Below are positions 47,711 through 60,087 of a stretch of DNA of 64,000 nt, piece by piece. The notes below the pieces were generated by a model. It was not told the DNA's origin. It saw nothing but the letters and a program-made list of their open reading frames with translations, and made no database searches. Source of the stretch: Humulus lupulus (taxonomy: Eukaryota > Streptophyta > Magnoliopsida > Rosales > Cannabaceae); contig NC_084802.1 in the NCBI RefSeq assembly GCF_963169125.1, positions 34,472,607 through 34,536,606 on the forward strand. The letters run 5' to 3'. Made by a program: the position numbers and the translations under genes. Positions within the stretch are counted from its first letter, which is position 1. Each line of letters opens with the position of its first letter.

Positions 47711-49917
47711 GGTGTCATTTCCTTTCTTCTATTTTTAACTTCTTCTTTGCTTCAAAAAAACTAGAGCCAACCTAAGAAACCCTAGGTTTCCTTCTTCCAA
47801 TATGTCCGAGAGAGCTCGTATGTGCTCCGACTTCTACGTCACCACCTCCACACCACGAACTCGCTTTTGGTGCCATACTACTGCAGCAAGTAAGTTTTTC
47901 AAACTTCTCTATTTAACTTAGCATGGTGTGTGAGAATTTTTTTTCCTTTTTCTCTGTTTACGTTCTTTATTGTAGCCATGAGTGATATTTGCATGTTGCT
48001 GGAATCTAGATTTGAATGAATGTTTTGGGTAGTTCTTGGAATGGGCTACTCGTATTAGTCTTTGATTCCGTGAATATACGACTCACGGTGCCTTTATCTA
48101 ACTGATTTGTGTTTGGTGTTCTTAAAGAACACAAAGAACAGTTCTTGAAATTTTTTGAATTTTTTTTTCCTTGGCACTCCTTGCTCTTTGATCTGCTCTA
48201 TTTCCTAGGCGGTGCTTCTAACTGTTCATCATTTTATACTGGTCGGTATAATACAAAACGTATACACCGACCAGAGTTCTTAAGTGCTCTCACCTCTTCC
48301 ATTCCCCTTTCTTATTGTATGCGCAGACCACTGGGGAGGAGATCACCGGGCTAACTCGACCCGCCACAGCACTCACTGTGTAGAAGTACCCTCCAGCCTA
48401 AAAGGGCCCTATTCTAGCTGGTGATTAAGGCCCGCCCAAAAAATACGGCCTGTGCTGACGATGGACAAAACCCCCCACGTGGCCTACTGTGCCATTGTAA
48501 ATCAAGAAGCACAACCCACCGATGAAGGACCGACCAACACTGGCTGGGAGGAACACTCCGAGCCAGAATACACCACAGAGATTTATGCTGAGGCTGTTCT
48601 AAACCCATCTCAGGAGACAGAAGAGCCCCCCTTATACTTAGCTCCCGCAAGTACCATCTCTGACAAGCAACTAAAGAACATCAAGGAACATTTCAGACTT
48701 TGGAGTGCCACCATTCTCAAACCCAATGGCACGCAGAGGACAGAATAACCTGGATTCGGGTTCTGCGCCTGGAGCAGGTACCATATTACTGATGGTGCTA
48801 CCCTACCCTCACTGCCATATTTTCGGAGTGTGGCAGATTACTTTGGGATTTGCCCTACCCAAATTAGTTCTAAAGGTATTAGGTTTCTGTCAGCTTTGTA
48901 TGTCCTGTACAAATCCGAGGGTTGGCTGGTGCCCTCAACGCATGAAATAAATTATCTGTTCGACGTCAAGTCCAGCCCTGCCAGGGCCGTTCGGGGTATT
49001 TCTATTTTAGCCATAGAGACTCGGACGTTTATCTGGCCAACACTGAAGCAATTTCAAATCTTGGGGAGTATGGTAGCCAGTACTTTATTACTACAGATAT
49101 TGATGCCAACCACCTCTTTTTTCTGTGCAACGATCCTTTCAGCTGTCTGGTGCCTACAAATGAAATGGAGAAACGTGCTCAGAAGCTGGCCGCTGCTGAA
49201 CCAAACCGCAAAGACCTGGTCACCTTGACCTCTGAGGAGAGGCTCGTTGATGCTGGGCTTTATCCTAACCCTTAGGCAGAGGGTAAGGGCAGCACTCCGA
49301 GGAAACAATCACCCTGCAAAGAACCGACAAGAAATCAACCGTCCAGCCAAATACCGCCCAGCAAGAAATAGAAATCACCATTTCTCCTTCTTCCAGACCC
49401 TACGTTGCACACCGTACTCGAAGTTCATCTGGCATTTCCAGTAATGGTCTCCAGGATGTCGTCAGGGTAAGTCCTTTATCTGCTCGGTGTTTTGTCGATT
49501 TCTTATCTTTGTTAAATTTTCTGACTTCCTTCCTTTAATGCTGCAGGGATTCTTGGCGGTTAGTTATGCTCATCACCAGGTCAAGATGGTGAACAAGCAG
49601 ATGGATAGTTTGCTGAAGGAATCTGAAGAGAACGCCCCTCTGAAAGTCAAGATTGAACAGCTGACCAAAGACGTTGAAGGCACCTTCCAACAGATCCAAG
49701 AGCAAAAAAAGACTGTAGAGATGTTCTCGATAGAGAATGAGGATCTCAAAATTGCTGCTGAGCAAAGGGAGTTATATGTCAATCGGTTGGAGACAAGGGT
49801 GGAGAAACTTAAGCAAATAACCCAGAAAAACGTTGAGGAAGGGAGGGCAGTCCAGATGGAAAAAGAATACTTGGAGGAGGCCCTAAATGATGAGAAAGTT
49901 GCAAGGGCCACCGTTGT

Positions 49918-52650
49918 TGTAACACCCCAACTCCTGGGACCGTTACGGTGTGCCTTGTAAATAGTGCTAAACTCGCTAATCGAGTCATTTGGCCAAAATC
50001 GTGATCTAAGTATGATTAGCGGTTTAGGGATTAAACATTTTGGTTAAGATATAACGTTTCACTAGAACGTTTAACATATACATTGGGATCCCGAAAATAC
50101 AATTCAGAGTTTATTACAGAAAATATTTACAACAGGCCGTTCTAAGCGGCAAAACAGGGTTCAACCCTAGTTCCACTTTAAACCTTGACCGTGGCGATCG
50201 AGCAGCTGCATATGTACACGTCATCACCTAAGCCCTCCAACTCAAGGATGGTCTAGCTTCCTCTTGCCTTTACCTGCACCACATAGCACCCGTGAGCCGA
50301 AGCCCAGCAAGAAAACATAATGCTTTTCATAAATGTTATCAAATGATTATCATTATAACCACACTGAATATAAAGCTTTCAAACCAATGGGTGCACATCA
50401 CATGATCCTAGCGGGAGAGTGGCTGTTAAGTAAGCCACCAGCCTCCAAGCTCTGTTTTGTAGCGGGAGAGTGGCTGTTAAGTAAGCCACCAGCCTCCAAG
50501 CTCTGTCTTTTAGCGGGAGAGTGGCTGTTAAGTAAGCCACTAGCCTCCAAGCTCTATTTTCTAGCAAAAGAGTGGTTGATAGGTAAGCCACTGGCCTTCA
50601 AGCTCTGTTTTCTAGCAAGAGAGTGGCTGATAGGTAAGTCACTGGCCTTCAAGCTCTGCTTTCTAGCAAGAGAGTGGCTGATAGGTAAGCCACTAGCCTT
50701 CAAGCTCTGTTTGTTCATCGACCCTCAGGGTTGGTCAGGCATTAATGCTCCTTGAGTCATTCAATGCTAGTAATCGATTAGATCTAATCTCTGTTGGCTT
50801 GCGTGATTCACGCTAAGGCCGTTCTGACAAGTAAGTCAGCGCTTCCTGACCTGTGTCCAGTAACACTGCCGAGCCTGACAAGTAAGTCACAACCTCACAG
50901 CTGATACTAACACTTTTGTCGATTCTGTATTCAGTCCATACACAAGTAAGCAATGCTATCAATATGTATCATATGCCAGTTATCCAAGAATAGGGCATTC
51001 AACATGCTTACTAAACAGTTTCTAGCACAGTCATGATCATGCACAAACTCAGAGACTCAAGCTCTGACCAATCTCATATTCATCGTTCATGGCATGCCCT
51101 ATCACATGTTTCTCGTGCATTACATGCATCACACTAAATTATCCAGCATGCCTCAACAACAGTCATATGCAAATGGGCAAGGTTTGCCAAGCATTCATTA
51201 TGCTAACAATGTTTACATTTAAACATCCAACATGCATCAATCATAGTCATGCATGTCATACTCAATAGCCAATCAAAATGCATCATAATAGCCATGCATG
51301 TCATGCTCAATAATCAACCAACATGCATCCATAATAGCCATGCATGTCACATATACACAGGGTGCAGTTTTCTTACCTTTGGTCCAAGCACAGGTTACCA
51401 ACAAATGAGCCACAAGCACGATCCTGACTCCAAGCCTCTAGTGTTAACCTAGTCACAACCACAAATGGTGACCCAATGAGTTCAAGTTCTAAAACCAACC
51501 CTTGAACTCAAACTTAGCCTCCAAGACATCAATCCTCACTAATCCGGGTAGTAGGAATGATCCCGAGGCCTAAAACCATGTTCCCGGGGTCAAAATACCC
51601 AAACGGGCTCAAAAGCCTGCCTGAGCCGCGGCCCTGGCACCCTGAGCCGCGGCCCCCAGCACCACCAGAAGCAAGCGCCGCGGCGCCCAGAAGACAGAAA
51701 AGGCACCTGCTTCATCGAGCAAGGGCCGCGGCGCCCAAGAACAGGGCCGCGACCCAACTTCGGGGCAGCCATTTTTCCCTTCGTTTTAACCTTTTAAAAC
51801 CTCCCAAGAACATGTCTAAACATTCCCAAATCATCAAATCAAAGTTCCCAAACTCCCCAATGGTCTAAAACCACCAAAACCCAAGGTTCAAACAACCTAA
51901 AAACTCAACGATTCACAAAGTCTAATTCAAGCTTAAAAACTTTTAAAAACTTAAAACTTAAACTTGAATTACCTCCGATTGAGTTGTTTCCAACTAAATC
52001 CTCCGGCTAATAAGCTTCTAATTCTCCTTAGGATTGCTATGCCTCGATCCTCGCTTGATTCCGAGTCCTAGAACTCAAGTTATCTTCAAAAATGCAATCG
52101 GGAACGAAAAGGGAACTTTAGGGAGAGAGAACGTACAGAACGTTCTTTTTATTTCCTTAAAAGGTTACTTCAAGCTTAAGTAGCCTCCAATAAAACCTAA
52201 TGCTCGGGGTCCCGAAAACACCCACGGGAACATTATAGTCAAAACTTCCAGAATTTCCCCCTGGTCTTACTAACTCCCAATTTATCACCAAATGTTAATT
52301 CCCATTACCCAATAACCCGGTAATGCTCTAAATACCCCTTGACTTACTCCAAGTCAAGCTTACATCCCGTTGTGACTTTCCCACTAGCTTACCTCCCAGG
52401 ATCTTCTTGTGCTGGGTAACCCTGGCATAACAGATAATAACAAAGCACCACGCCCATTTCACATATATGCCAAAAATGTCCGAAATGGCCAAAATATAAA
52501 AGTCACCCAATTAATCACAAATGGGTTCACATGCATATTTAATACACCTAAACATGCATATTATCATTAAATAGCATAATAAAGCAATTATGGCCCTCCC
52601 GGCCTCCTAATCAAGGTCCTAGACCTTATTAGGAAATTTGGGGCATTACA
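49918..52650 (-). repeat. family-B LTR of the GAG-only relic
   Basis: On the plus strand it reads TGTAACACCCC at 49918 to GGGCATTACA at 52650, 2733 bp, close in layout to B1. It carries a six-copy 51-bp tandem repeat (50411-50716) absent from the other family-B LTRs. It has a GC palindrome patch (about 51618-51768, with GCGCCGCGGCGC at 51675-51686) and the shared GCCCAGCAA motif at 50302-50310. Confidence 0.9.
50411..50716. repeat. six tandem copies of a 51-bp unit
   Basis: Units start at 50411, 50462, 50513, 50564, 50615 and 50666, each beginning GCGGGAGAGTGGCTG or GCAAGAGAGTGGCTG. The first three and last three form two variant groups. As 51 is a multiple of three, the plus strand has a chance 140-codon open frame across the array. 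Confidence 0.95.
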
Positions 52651-54940
52651 ACTATCCCCTCCTTACAGAAATTTCATCCTCGAAATTTATCTGAACATTC
52701 CGGAATATCAATTATGCACAACTGATTCCAGATTCCCAGGTCGTTCTCTTGTTCTTCAGAATCTCTTAACTCAACTTATGAGTTCTTTCAACCCATGTCC
52801 ACTGCATGGAAATGCATAACACAATGTACAACCATCAGAACCAAAACTATGGTCCAACAAAAGATAATCTGACCAGTCCTGTCCAGGACTCAAACTGTCA
52901 TACTATTCTAGGCTCAACTTGCCTTTACTCATCACCCCTTGCCATGGTGATTCTTTAGGAAAACACAACTCCCTACTTGGAATTCCATGTTCCTGCTTTC
53001 AATTCAGTAACACTTTTTCATTCAATCTGAGAAGTGAGCATCCATACTCCAACCTCTATGGTCCCTTGAACCATCATATGATCCAGATGTTACATCTCAC
53101 CCATCTCACTCCAATGAAAGGGCGACGAACATATTCCACCATACCTTATCTCATAAGGTACTTTTCAACTCTGGACAATTCTCCCTCTGATTATCATCAG
53201 TCTGAGAACAATGAACCGTACTGAGTTCCATCTATATACTCATCGCCTTCCCTCACTCTTCCATAAGCTGGAAGTAACAATAAAGTCTTAATCTAATAAG
53301 ATAAGCCTTAAATTCTCAAGAAGGCACACTATCTCTCTCACAAAGAGATTTGAATACTAATCCACTGTGTTACTTATTCTTATAACCAAAAAGAATTTTA
53401 CTCACAACACTGGTCCAAAATGACCCAAGTCAATCATGCTGACCCACCTCCCTGAGTAGCTCCATCGCGAAACCCATCGTGATGCTTTCTTATTTCTATT
53501 ATACAATACTCAAAGGCCACAATAACCTTACTGATCCCTGATACCCTGTCTGAACCTGTTAAATGGTTAAGAACTTTATACATGCCTTGATATATGCCCA
53601 TTCATCTCAGGCCATCACTATAAAATTTCCATATCATGTTACCCTTTCACGATGCGTGAATGAAACGAATAAAAGAATAGCATGAGATTCATCCAGAATC
53701 TCCCAGTTAATCTCACTGTCCATCGGATCCCAAGTCCGATCTCTTTATCAGCATAAATTCATGTCTGTCGTTACACAACCCTTAGCCAATCCAACTAAAG
53801 CTTTCCATTCAATCTTGCCCGTCTATGGCTTACTTAACCATCTTTCCTTTCTGTCCTTCTTGAGATAAAATTCTCACACAACAAACTGGCCACTCGGTCC
53901 GCCAGAAACTCTATCCAGTCCTGGTCTGATTCTTTAATCAACATGTTACATAGGCAATCACTTTTCTCTGCCACTAGGATGTCATAACAACCCACTAACT
54001 GGTCCTGGTCTATAAAAACCCAGTACTTTCTCCCCAAGGCACCTGAAATATCTTTCCCATTCATAGACACTCTTGTCCCCAAGGCACCCTTCACTCTTGG
54101 CAATTCTCCGCAGAGAAAACATCACTATACCATCGTCCAAGACGATCATAAATCCCATTCAAATCTACCCTTGAATGCGCTATACATCTTATTCACAAAC
54201 ACTTAGCATCAAACAATTCTCAAGATATGCTCAGCACTCACAGTGCTCCAATCCGATACCAACACAACCCTTTACTTGATTTTCTCACTCTGATCTCTAA
54301 CTGGTCTTAACCAGATCCAAGATCCACCTTAAAAGATTCCATCTTACTCAGCAACTAACTCTTTAATTCTTACAACCCCCACTGAGCCACTCAAAACTGT
54401 ATTTACATCTGATTCCCTTTCTGGTACTAAATCAATCACCATTCCAATCTTCTTTTAATAAAAAAGAAAACCTGACAGACCACCTGGAAACACATTCAGA
54501 ATTCACAGACTAGTCCAGTCTGTCCTGATCTCACTAACACAATCTAGGTGGTATCCACCACACTGGCTAAGAGCTTCATGCACCTCCTTGCACAAACTTC
54601 GTCCCTCACATCCGGTATCATAAATATATTGAATCCATGCACAGTGCCAATTGTCATAAGACTTTCTGCTCGCAAGCTCAAGAATTGCTACACTTTCCTT
54701 GCCATTCAGGACTGTTCCACAGTTATTTAACCGATCCACACCTTAGATCAACCATAGCCAGTTACTCATTAAACCAATGATGAGTCCTTGCCATAACTCA
54801 ACTTACCCCTTAAGTTACCAATACCGTGCTACTTTTCCCATCACAACATAACCATGTGATCTAAATATACCATCAATATACCCTTCTCTGTATACATGCC
54901 AACAAAAGAACAACATGGCACCAAAGCCAAACAGCATAAT
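52651..54940 (-). other. noncoding spacer of the GAG-only relic
   Basis: C/T-rich on the plus strand and without any pol motif in six frames. Short open frames of 60-101 codons show no recognisable domain. It occupies the place where protease to chromodomain lies in G1. Confidence 0.6.
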
Positions 54941-55828
54941 TCACAACTCAGAACTAAAAGACTGACCTGTCATCCCCGACGAACTAGTCTCGGTCTCAGA
55001 TTCTGACTGCCCTGGAACAAACACTCGAGCTGGATTCGAGCTGTCTATCCTCATCTGCTCAAGCTCTCTTAGCCTTGGGAAATCCTTCTTGAAATGTCCA
55101 ACCATGTCACATAGGAAACATGCTTTTGCTCGGCATTCTCCCAGATGACACCTCTTGCACCGGTTGCATACTATATCAGTCTTCCAGCTTTTCTTCTTGC
55201 TTGCCCCACCAAGTGGAGGTACCACTATCTGAGCTCCATGCCTCATGGCACTCTTTTCCTCATCTCTGATGCTCTCAACAGCAAGAGCCTTCTCTACCGC
55301 CTGAGCATAGGTAGAGACTTCATGCACTGGGGCAACGCTAATGCCCTGAGCTATTCCAGGATTCAACCCCTGAATAAACCTTTCCTTCCGAGCCACATCT
55401 GTGGGTACCATGTCTAAGGCAAACTTGGCCAACTCATCAAATTTAGTAACATACTCAGTCACTAATGCATTGCCCTGAACAAGATTCAGAAACTCATTCA
55501 TCTTGGCAGTCTTAGCTGCATCACAATAATACTTTTCATTAAACAGCTGCCTAAATTCTTTCCAATCCATCACAGCTGTATCTCGTGTCTGGGATATCAC
55601 TTCCCACCATGTCTGAGCATCATCCCGCAATACATATGTCGTACAGATCCCCCTATCGTGACCTACTAGCCCCATACTATCAAAAATGGAACTGACCATG
55701 CCCATCCATTGCTCAGCTCTGAATGGATCTAGGCCTCCCTCAAAGACTGGAGGGTAATATTCCTGGAATCTTCCACAAAGAAATTCCCATTCTGCTCCGT
55801 TCTCCAATCCAAATGCTTCAGCTGACAC
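54941..55828 (-). pseudogene. gag of the GAG-only relic, N-terminally truncated
   Basis: The frame is open for 295 codons, and the same reading frame continues upstream to the junction near 55838, so the real start is lost. It holds the retrotransposon gag core (YYPPVFEGGLDPFRAEQW, YVLRDDAQTWWEV, FNEKYYCDAAKTAKMNEFLN, EYVTKFDELAKFALD, RFIQGLNPGI). The basic C-terminal part has CNRCKRCHLGECRAKACFLC followed by DMVGHFKKDF, where the last zinc-knuckle Cys has become Phe. The gag of G1 is a clear relative (EPPIFEWGPDPLKGEQW). Gag alone can be packaged by related autonomous elements. The missing start makes expression of this copy unlikely. Confidence 0.85.
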
Positions 55829-55898
55829 CTCGATCGCTGCGGACCAGCTTGAAGATCAATCGATTGACCAGCCAACTGACCAGCTTCAAGGCCACTGA

Positions 55899-56748
55899 AG
55901 TACTTAACATTTTTAGATTTTCCTTTATTTTGTAGAAACAAAAAATGGTTGAGCCGAGTAGCTTTTATTCTCGAGCAATCTTTTATTTTGGTAAAGATAG
56001 CATGGCTGAGTCGAACAACATTTAATCTCGAGAAATCTTTACACTTATCTAAAAAATTCCTTTTATTGGAGTATATCTCTGCCCGACGTATACTATTTTT
56101 GGAGCAGTGCGACTCTGCAAATCAGAGTTGTTCAATTTTTTTGAATGGGTTGTAAACAAAAATTGTTTAACCCTATCTACAAAAATTATTTTATGGCTCT
56201 TTTTGTTGCTTGTTACATATCTACCGAGCAATGCGCAAGCACTTTAACATTAATAAAAACTAATGTGAACATTAATAAGAATTAATGTTTCTAAGTCCTT
56301 TTAATTACGCACTTTTTCCTTTGCTTGTCCATGTATGACTATGGTGCCACCCAAGTGACCGAGCAGGATTCATAACTGGTGGGTTATCCTCTTGGTCACT
56401 TACTAATTGACAAGAGCTATTTGTAATAACCTGTTCGGGGGTACTTGGGTTTGCGAAAACCTACAAAGGTTTCATACACTGTCGACAATCCGTGAAGCAA
56501 ATCACTAGTTAGCAAGATAATCATTGTAAAGTAATGCTTGTAAAAATGGACAAAATCATGTCTTATTTATTAAAAATTAACCATACAAGATGCATCGCTA
56601 TATTGTAGCTTACATTCATAAATATTAACTATTATAATCAATGGGAAAATCGTGCATGTGCATAATTTATAAAGCTAACTTTGGCTGGTCGGTGGTAGGG
56701 GTAATCCATGCCTGTACCGGCCAGTAACCGATTACTTAAAAATAATCT
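55899..56748. other. region between convergent antisense ORF and integrase
   Basis: No coding signal. It holds the 3' flanks of both genes, which end tail-to-tail 850 bases apart. CGAG-containing words such as GAGCCGAGTAGC recur in 55945-56020. Confidence 0.5.
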
Positions 56749-59700
56749 TTATTGGTAGTATTTCCTTAGGTGTTCCCCATTCCAGTAACAAGGGACATGT
56801 ACTAATTGGAGATCTTGGTCATATTGTGCTAGCTTGTACGTGTTGGGTGGTACTATCTTCATGACCTGGTAAGGGCATTCCCAGCTTGGCCCTAGCACCC
56901 CTGCTGAAGCTTCTCGAGTTTCTAGGAATATTCTTTATAGGACTAAATCTCCCACATCAAACTTTCATTCCTTAACTCTAGAATTGAAGTACCGGGCAAC
57001 TTTTTACTGGTGGGCAGCCAGGTGTATGTTGGATTTTTTGCGCCTTTCTTCAATCTAGTCTATGGACTCGGCCAGCAGTTGGTGGTTATAATCTTGGTCG
57101 TATGTTGTAGACCGGTGAGATCGTGGAGTCCCCTCAACTGGAAGCATTGCTTCATACCCATACATGAGTGCAAATGGGGTATCACCAGTAGCTGTTTGCT
57201 CACTAGTCCTGTATGTCTAGAGCACCTCAGGCAATATTTCATGCCAGTTTTGTTTGGCCTCTTCAAGACCCTTCTTCAGAGTGTCTTTGAGAGTTTTTTT
57301 AATTGTTTCTACCTGCCCATTTGATTGAGAGTGCGAGATTGCTGCGAAGCTTTTTGTGATGCCATGCTTGGCACAGAAATAAGTGAACAGTTGGCTGTCA
57401 AATTGAGTGCCATTGTCAAACACTATCTTCTGAGGAAGACCAAACATACAGATTATATTTTTCACTACAAAGTCCAGTACTTTTTTGGAAGTAATGGTTG
57501 CTAGTGGCTCGACCTCCGTCCTCTTGGTGAAATAATCAACTGGTACTATTGCATATTATAATCCCCCATTTCCTTTTGGAAACCGACCAATAATGTCAAT
57601 TCCCCAAATGGCAAAGGTGTTGAGAATTATGCCCTGAAAGCATATGTAGTAGACATTGTTTTATGAAATAAATAAATAAATTGAATTTGTTATGCATATA
57701 TTTTATGGACTATATTATTCTGTGATAATATTATGTAAATATCAGAAAAATTCCTAAGTTCATATATGTGATCTCAAACACGTATTGGAACGGGAGGATT
57801 GTGTTTGAGATCAATGAACTTGAATAGTTCGTAGTAAAATAAAGTTATGGAATCTTTAGAATAATTACTGCAAGTACGGTCCACTAGTATTATGAATACA
57901 TGTGATCTAGATCCGGATCACTAGTGTAGTATGACACTTTAGTGGATGTACTTTATATATTAGAGAATATATAGAACTGGACCAGATATATTTATTAATA
58001 CTTAGTTAAATACTATTTCAAAGTATTAATTAAATATATCAACTGCTGATCATATACAAATAGATCTTAATCCTGAAGTTACTATGAATTCCTGTTTATG
58101 TTATATGAGTTCTTTGATTCACTTGTTAGGGTTTGTCAGAATGATAAGGCTAGAAACTTTTGTTTTGGGAACTCATTAATGCAAATGGCTGGGGACATAG
58201 TATACAGATATGAAATCTATACCTTCTCGCAAGAGATTGAATAATGGTTCTCTTAAGGGTTGACTTTTGGGACAGAAAAGGTTATTGAACTCAAATTCAT
58301 AATTTAGTTATGAATTAACCTTTACTAGTAAAGTCAAGGGTACTTAAGGAAACAAGAGATAATTAAAAGGGTAAAACGGTAATTTTATTCCCAATTAATT
58401 ATGAATCATTATTAGAGGGTTAAACTGTATGCAATGATTATATCAATGGACGCTTTATCATTATAAAGTACTTAGTAAATGAAATGTGTACAATTACAAG
58501 AGTGCAGCCTCATATTTATAGTGGAGTAATCATGAGATTAATAAATTAATATTATTTAATTAAATAGTTTAATTAATAATCTCAAATTTATTGGAGCTTG
58601 GAATTATAGGTCCATAGGTCCCCACAGGGGCTCTATCAACACTATTCAAGGTAAGAGTTGATATAAATGGAAAAATAGTTGAAAGACATATTTAAGAAGA
58701 AATTTGTTCTTCGGGCCAAATATGTAATTATATGATAATATTGATTAATTAATTAATTACAAATTAGTTGTAATTAACAAAATTAATTAATATTTAGTTA
58801 TAATATAATTTTTGAAATTACATTAAATAATTAAATTAATTTCAAAATTAAATTAAATAATTAATTAATTATACTTTTCGAAATTATAAAAAAATTAAAT
58901 ATTTATTTTCGAAATTATTAGATTTAATTAATTGGTAGAATTAATTAAATATCTTTATTTGAGTGGGAGATAATAATCTGATAAGTTCAAATTGAATTTG
59001 AATTTAAAAGATTGATATTTATTGAAATAATTAATCATATTTGATAATTAGTTAAAAAGATATTTGAATTAGTTATCATGTTGTTAGATTTTTATCTGAC
59101 AAAGTAGTTTGAATAAATAATTAAATAAAAATAGAAAAATCAAATATCCCTAGAAATTAGGGTGGTACACGACCACACACAGTCCATGGACTCTGTGTGG
59201 CGTGTACTACATATTTCAGGGACAGATTTTTCAATTTTATTTATTTATTTAATTAATTAATTAATGGATAATTCAAAAAATTAGTTTTTGAATATTTTCA
59301 TTAATAAGATAATTAATTAAATTAAAAGATAAATTGTAAGTTACTTACTGATTTATTTTTTAATTAAATATTTTCTATTTAAGTAAGAATTATCAGAAAA
59401 TATACAGTCACTTTTTTCAAGACAGTCATTCGCCCTATGAAAAATAGAACGATACTTTTCAATCTCTCCCTGAAAATATAAAGAACCAATTCTCAGGCTT
59501 CTCAGGCCTATTCTCTTGATCTCATGTGTTGAGTACATCAAGTAGAATCACAAATTAACTATCATTAAATCTCTAAGTGCCCACACACTTCTTGAGGCGT
59601 AGAGAACGTTGTGGAAGAACTTGGTGTGAGTACCTGGGAGCAGCTTGGATAGGAAGATCGTTTTTATTACGAAAAGATAGCAATGACACTTGATAGGCTT

Positions 59701-60087
59701 CAAGAGGTATGATTTCTATTCCTATCATGCTTATGATTAATGTATGTATATTAATGGATCCGCATATTTAAAGGTAGTTTAAATATGTTACAAAAATTTT
59801 GTTGTAAACTGGGCCAACCCCACCACCATTCCGCTGCGTATTAGGAAACTTGTTCTTAACAAAAGGGCCACAGACTTTGCTTCTAACTAAGTTCGTTTGG
59901 GGATGCCCAGGGGATTTTGGAAAACCTCTGACACTTGTCGCACTTTTTAACATAATCCATGGAATCTTCATTCATAGTTGCCCAGAAGTAGCCTTAGCTC
60001 AGGATTTTCTTAGATAAACTTTTTACCCCTGCATGGTTCCCATAGAAACCCTCATGTACTTCCTTCAGCAGTCGCCCTAACTTTGTT
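56749..60087 (-). pseudogene. integrase of the Tat-like element, split by a copia solo LTR
   Basis: On the minus strand the HHCC finger starts near 60050 (EVHEGFYGNHAGVKSL, then KKCDKCQ near 59935). The core begins at FAIWGIDIIGRFP (57590, just past the solo LTR) with the first Asp, then VDYFTKRTEVEPLA, IVFDNGTQFDS with the second Asp (57410) and SQSNGQVETIKK with the Glu (57330). The C-terminal module (GPSWECPYQVMKIVPPNTYKL to GEHLRKYYQ) ends with TAA at 56751-56749. At least six in-frame stops occur. Integrase inserts the cDNA into the genome. Its closest look-alikes are Tat/Athila integrases. Protease, RT and RNase H are not found upstream. Confidence 0.88.
57618..59861 (+). mobile_element. 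copia-type solo LTR in the Tat integrase
   Basis: It starts TGTTGAGAATTATGCCC at 57618 and ends TTCCGCTGCG...TTCTTAACA at 59861, with imperfect inverted ends TGTTGAGAA/TTCTTAACA. AAAGG at 57613-57617 and 59862-59866 is a perfect TSD. The 2244-bp insert is AT-rich and noncoding. Orientation and copia assignment rest on the character of its ends, so they are less certain than the boundaries. Confidence 0.87.

Larger units (their letters stand above)
49918..55838 (-). mobile_element. GAG-only family-B gypsy relic (3' LTR, spacer and gag)
   Basis: On the minus strand, from right to left: a gag gene (55828-54941), about 2.3 kb without coding similarity (54940-52651), a purine tract (AAGGAGGGGATAGT, about 52665-52652) and a family-B LTR (52650-49918). 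No protease, RT or integrase is present. A GAG-only layout is known for TR-GAG-type nonautonomous elements. The 5' LTR is missing, with sequence jumping to the antisense ORF of the host element near 55838, and no TSD partner for GTTGT (49913-49917) is present, so the 5' side is truncated. Confidence 0.8.
47802..55898 (+). pseudogene. antisense ORF of the Tat-like element (Transposase_28 type), split and frameshifted
   Basis: ATG 47802 opens a 29-codon exon (MSERARMCSDFY) ending at a GTAAGT donor (47890). A later exon has GPTNTGWEEHSEPEY (48452-48748). After two frame changes come VADYFGICPTQISSKGIRFL and YVLYKSEGWLVPSTHEINYL (48820-48965), the signature of the putative gypsy-type transposon domain, then, in another frame, LFFLCNDPFSCLVPTNEMEK and LTSEERLVDAGLYP. 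An intron near 49465-49546 leads to a 110-residue coiled coil (49590-49917). The GAG-only relic interrupts it. The tail resumes near 55839 as AADQLEDQSIDQPTDQLQGH and stops at TGA 55896-55898. The function of such antisense ORFs is unknown. This copy is nonfunctional. Confidence 0.72.

Noticed and set aside
50333..50755. 140-codon plus-strand open frame with AGEWLLSKP repeats
   Set aside because: It is the 51-bp minisatellite of an LTR read in a phase without stops. No start context or known domain.
53834..54739. Possible pol remnants in the GAG-only element spacer
   Set aside because: Short frames contain no RT, RNase H or integrase motif.
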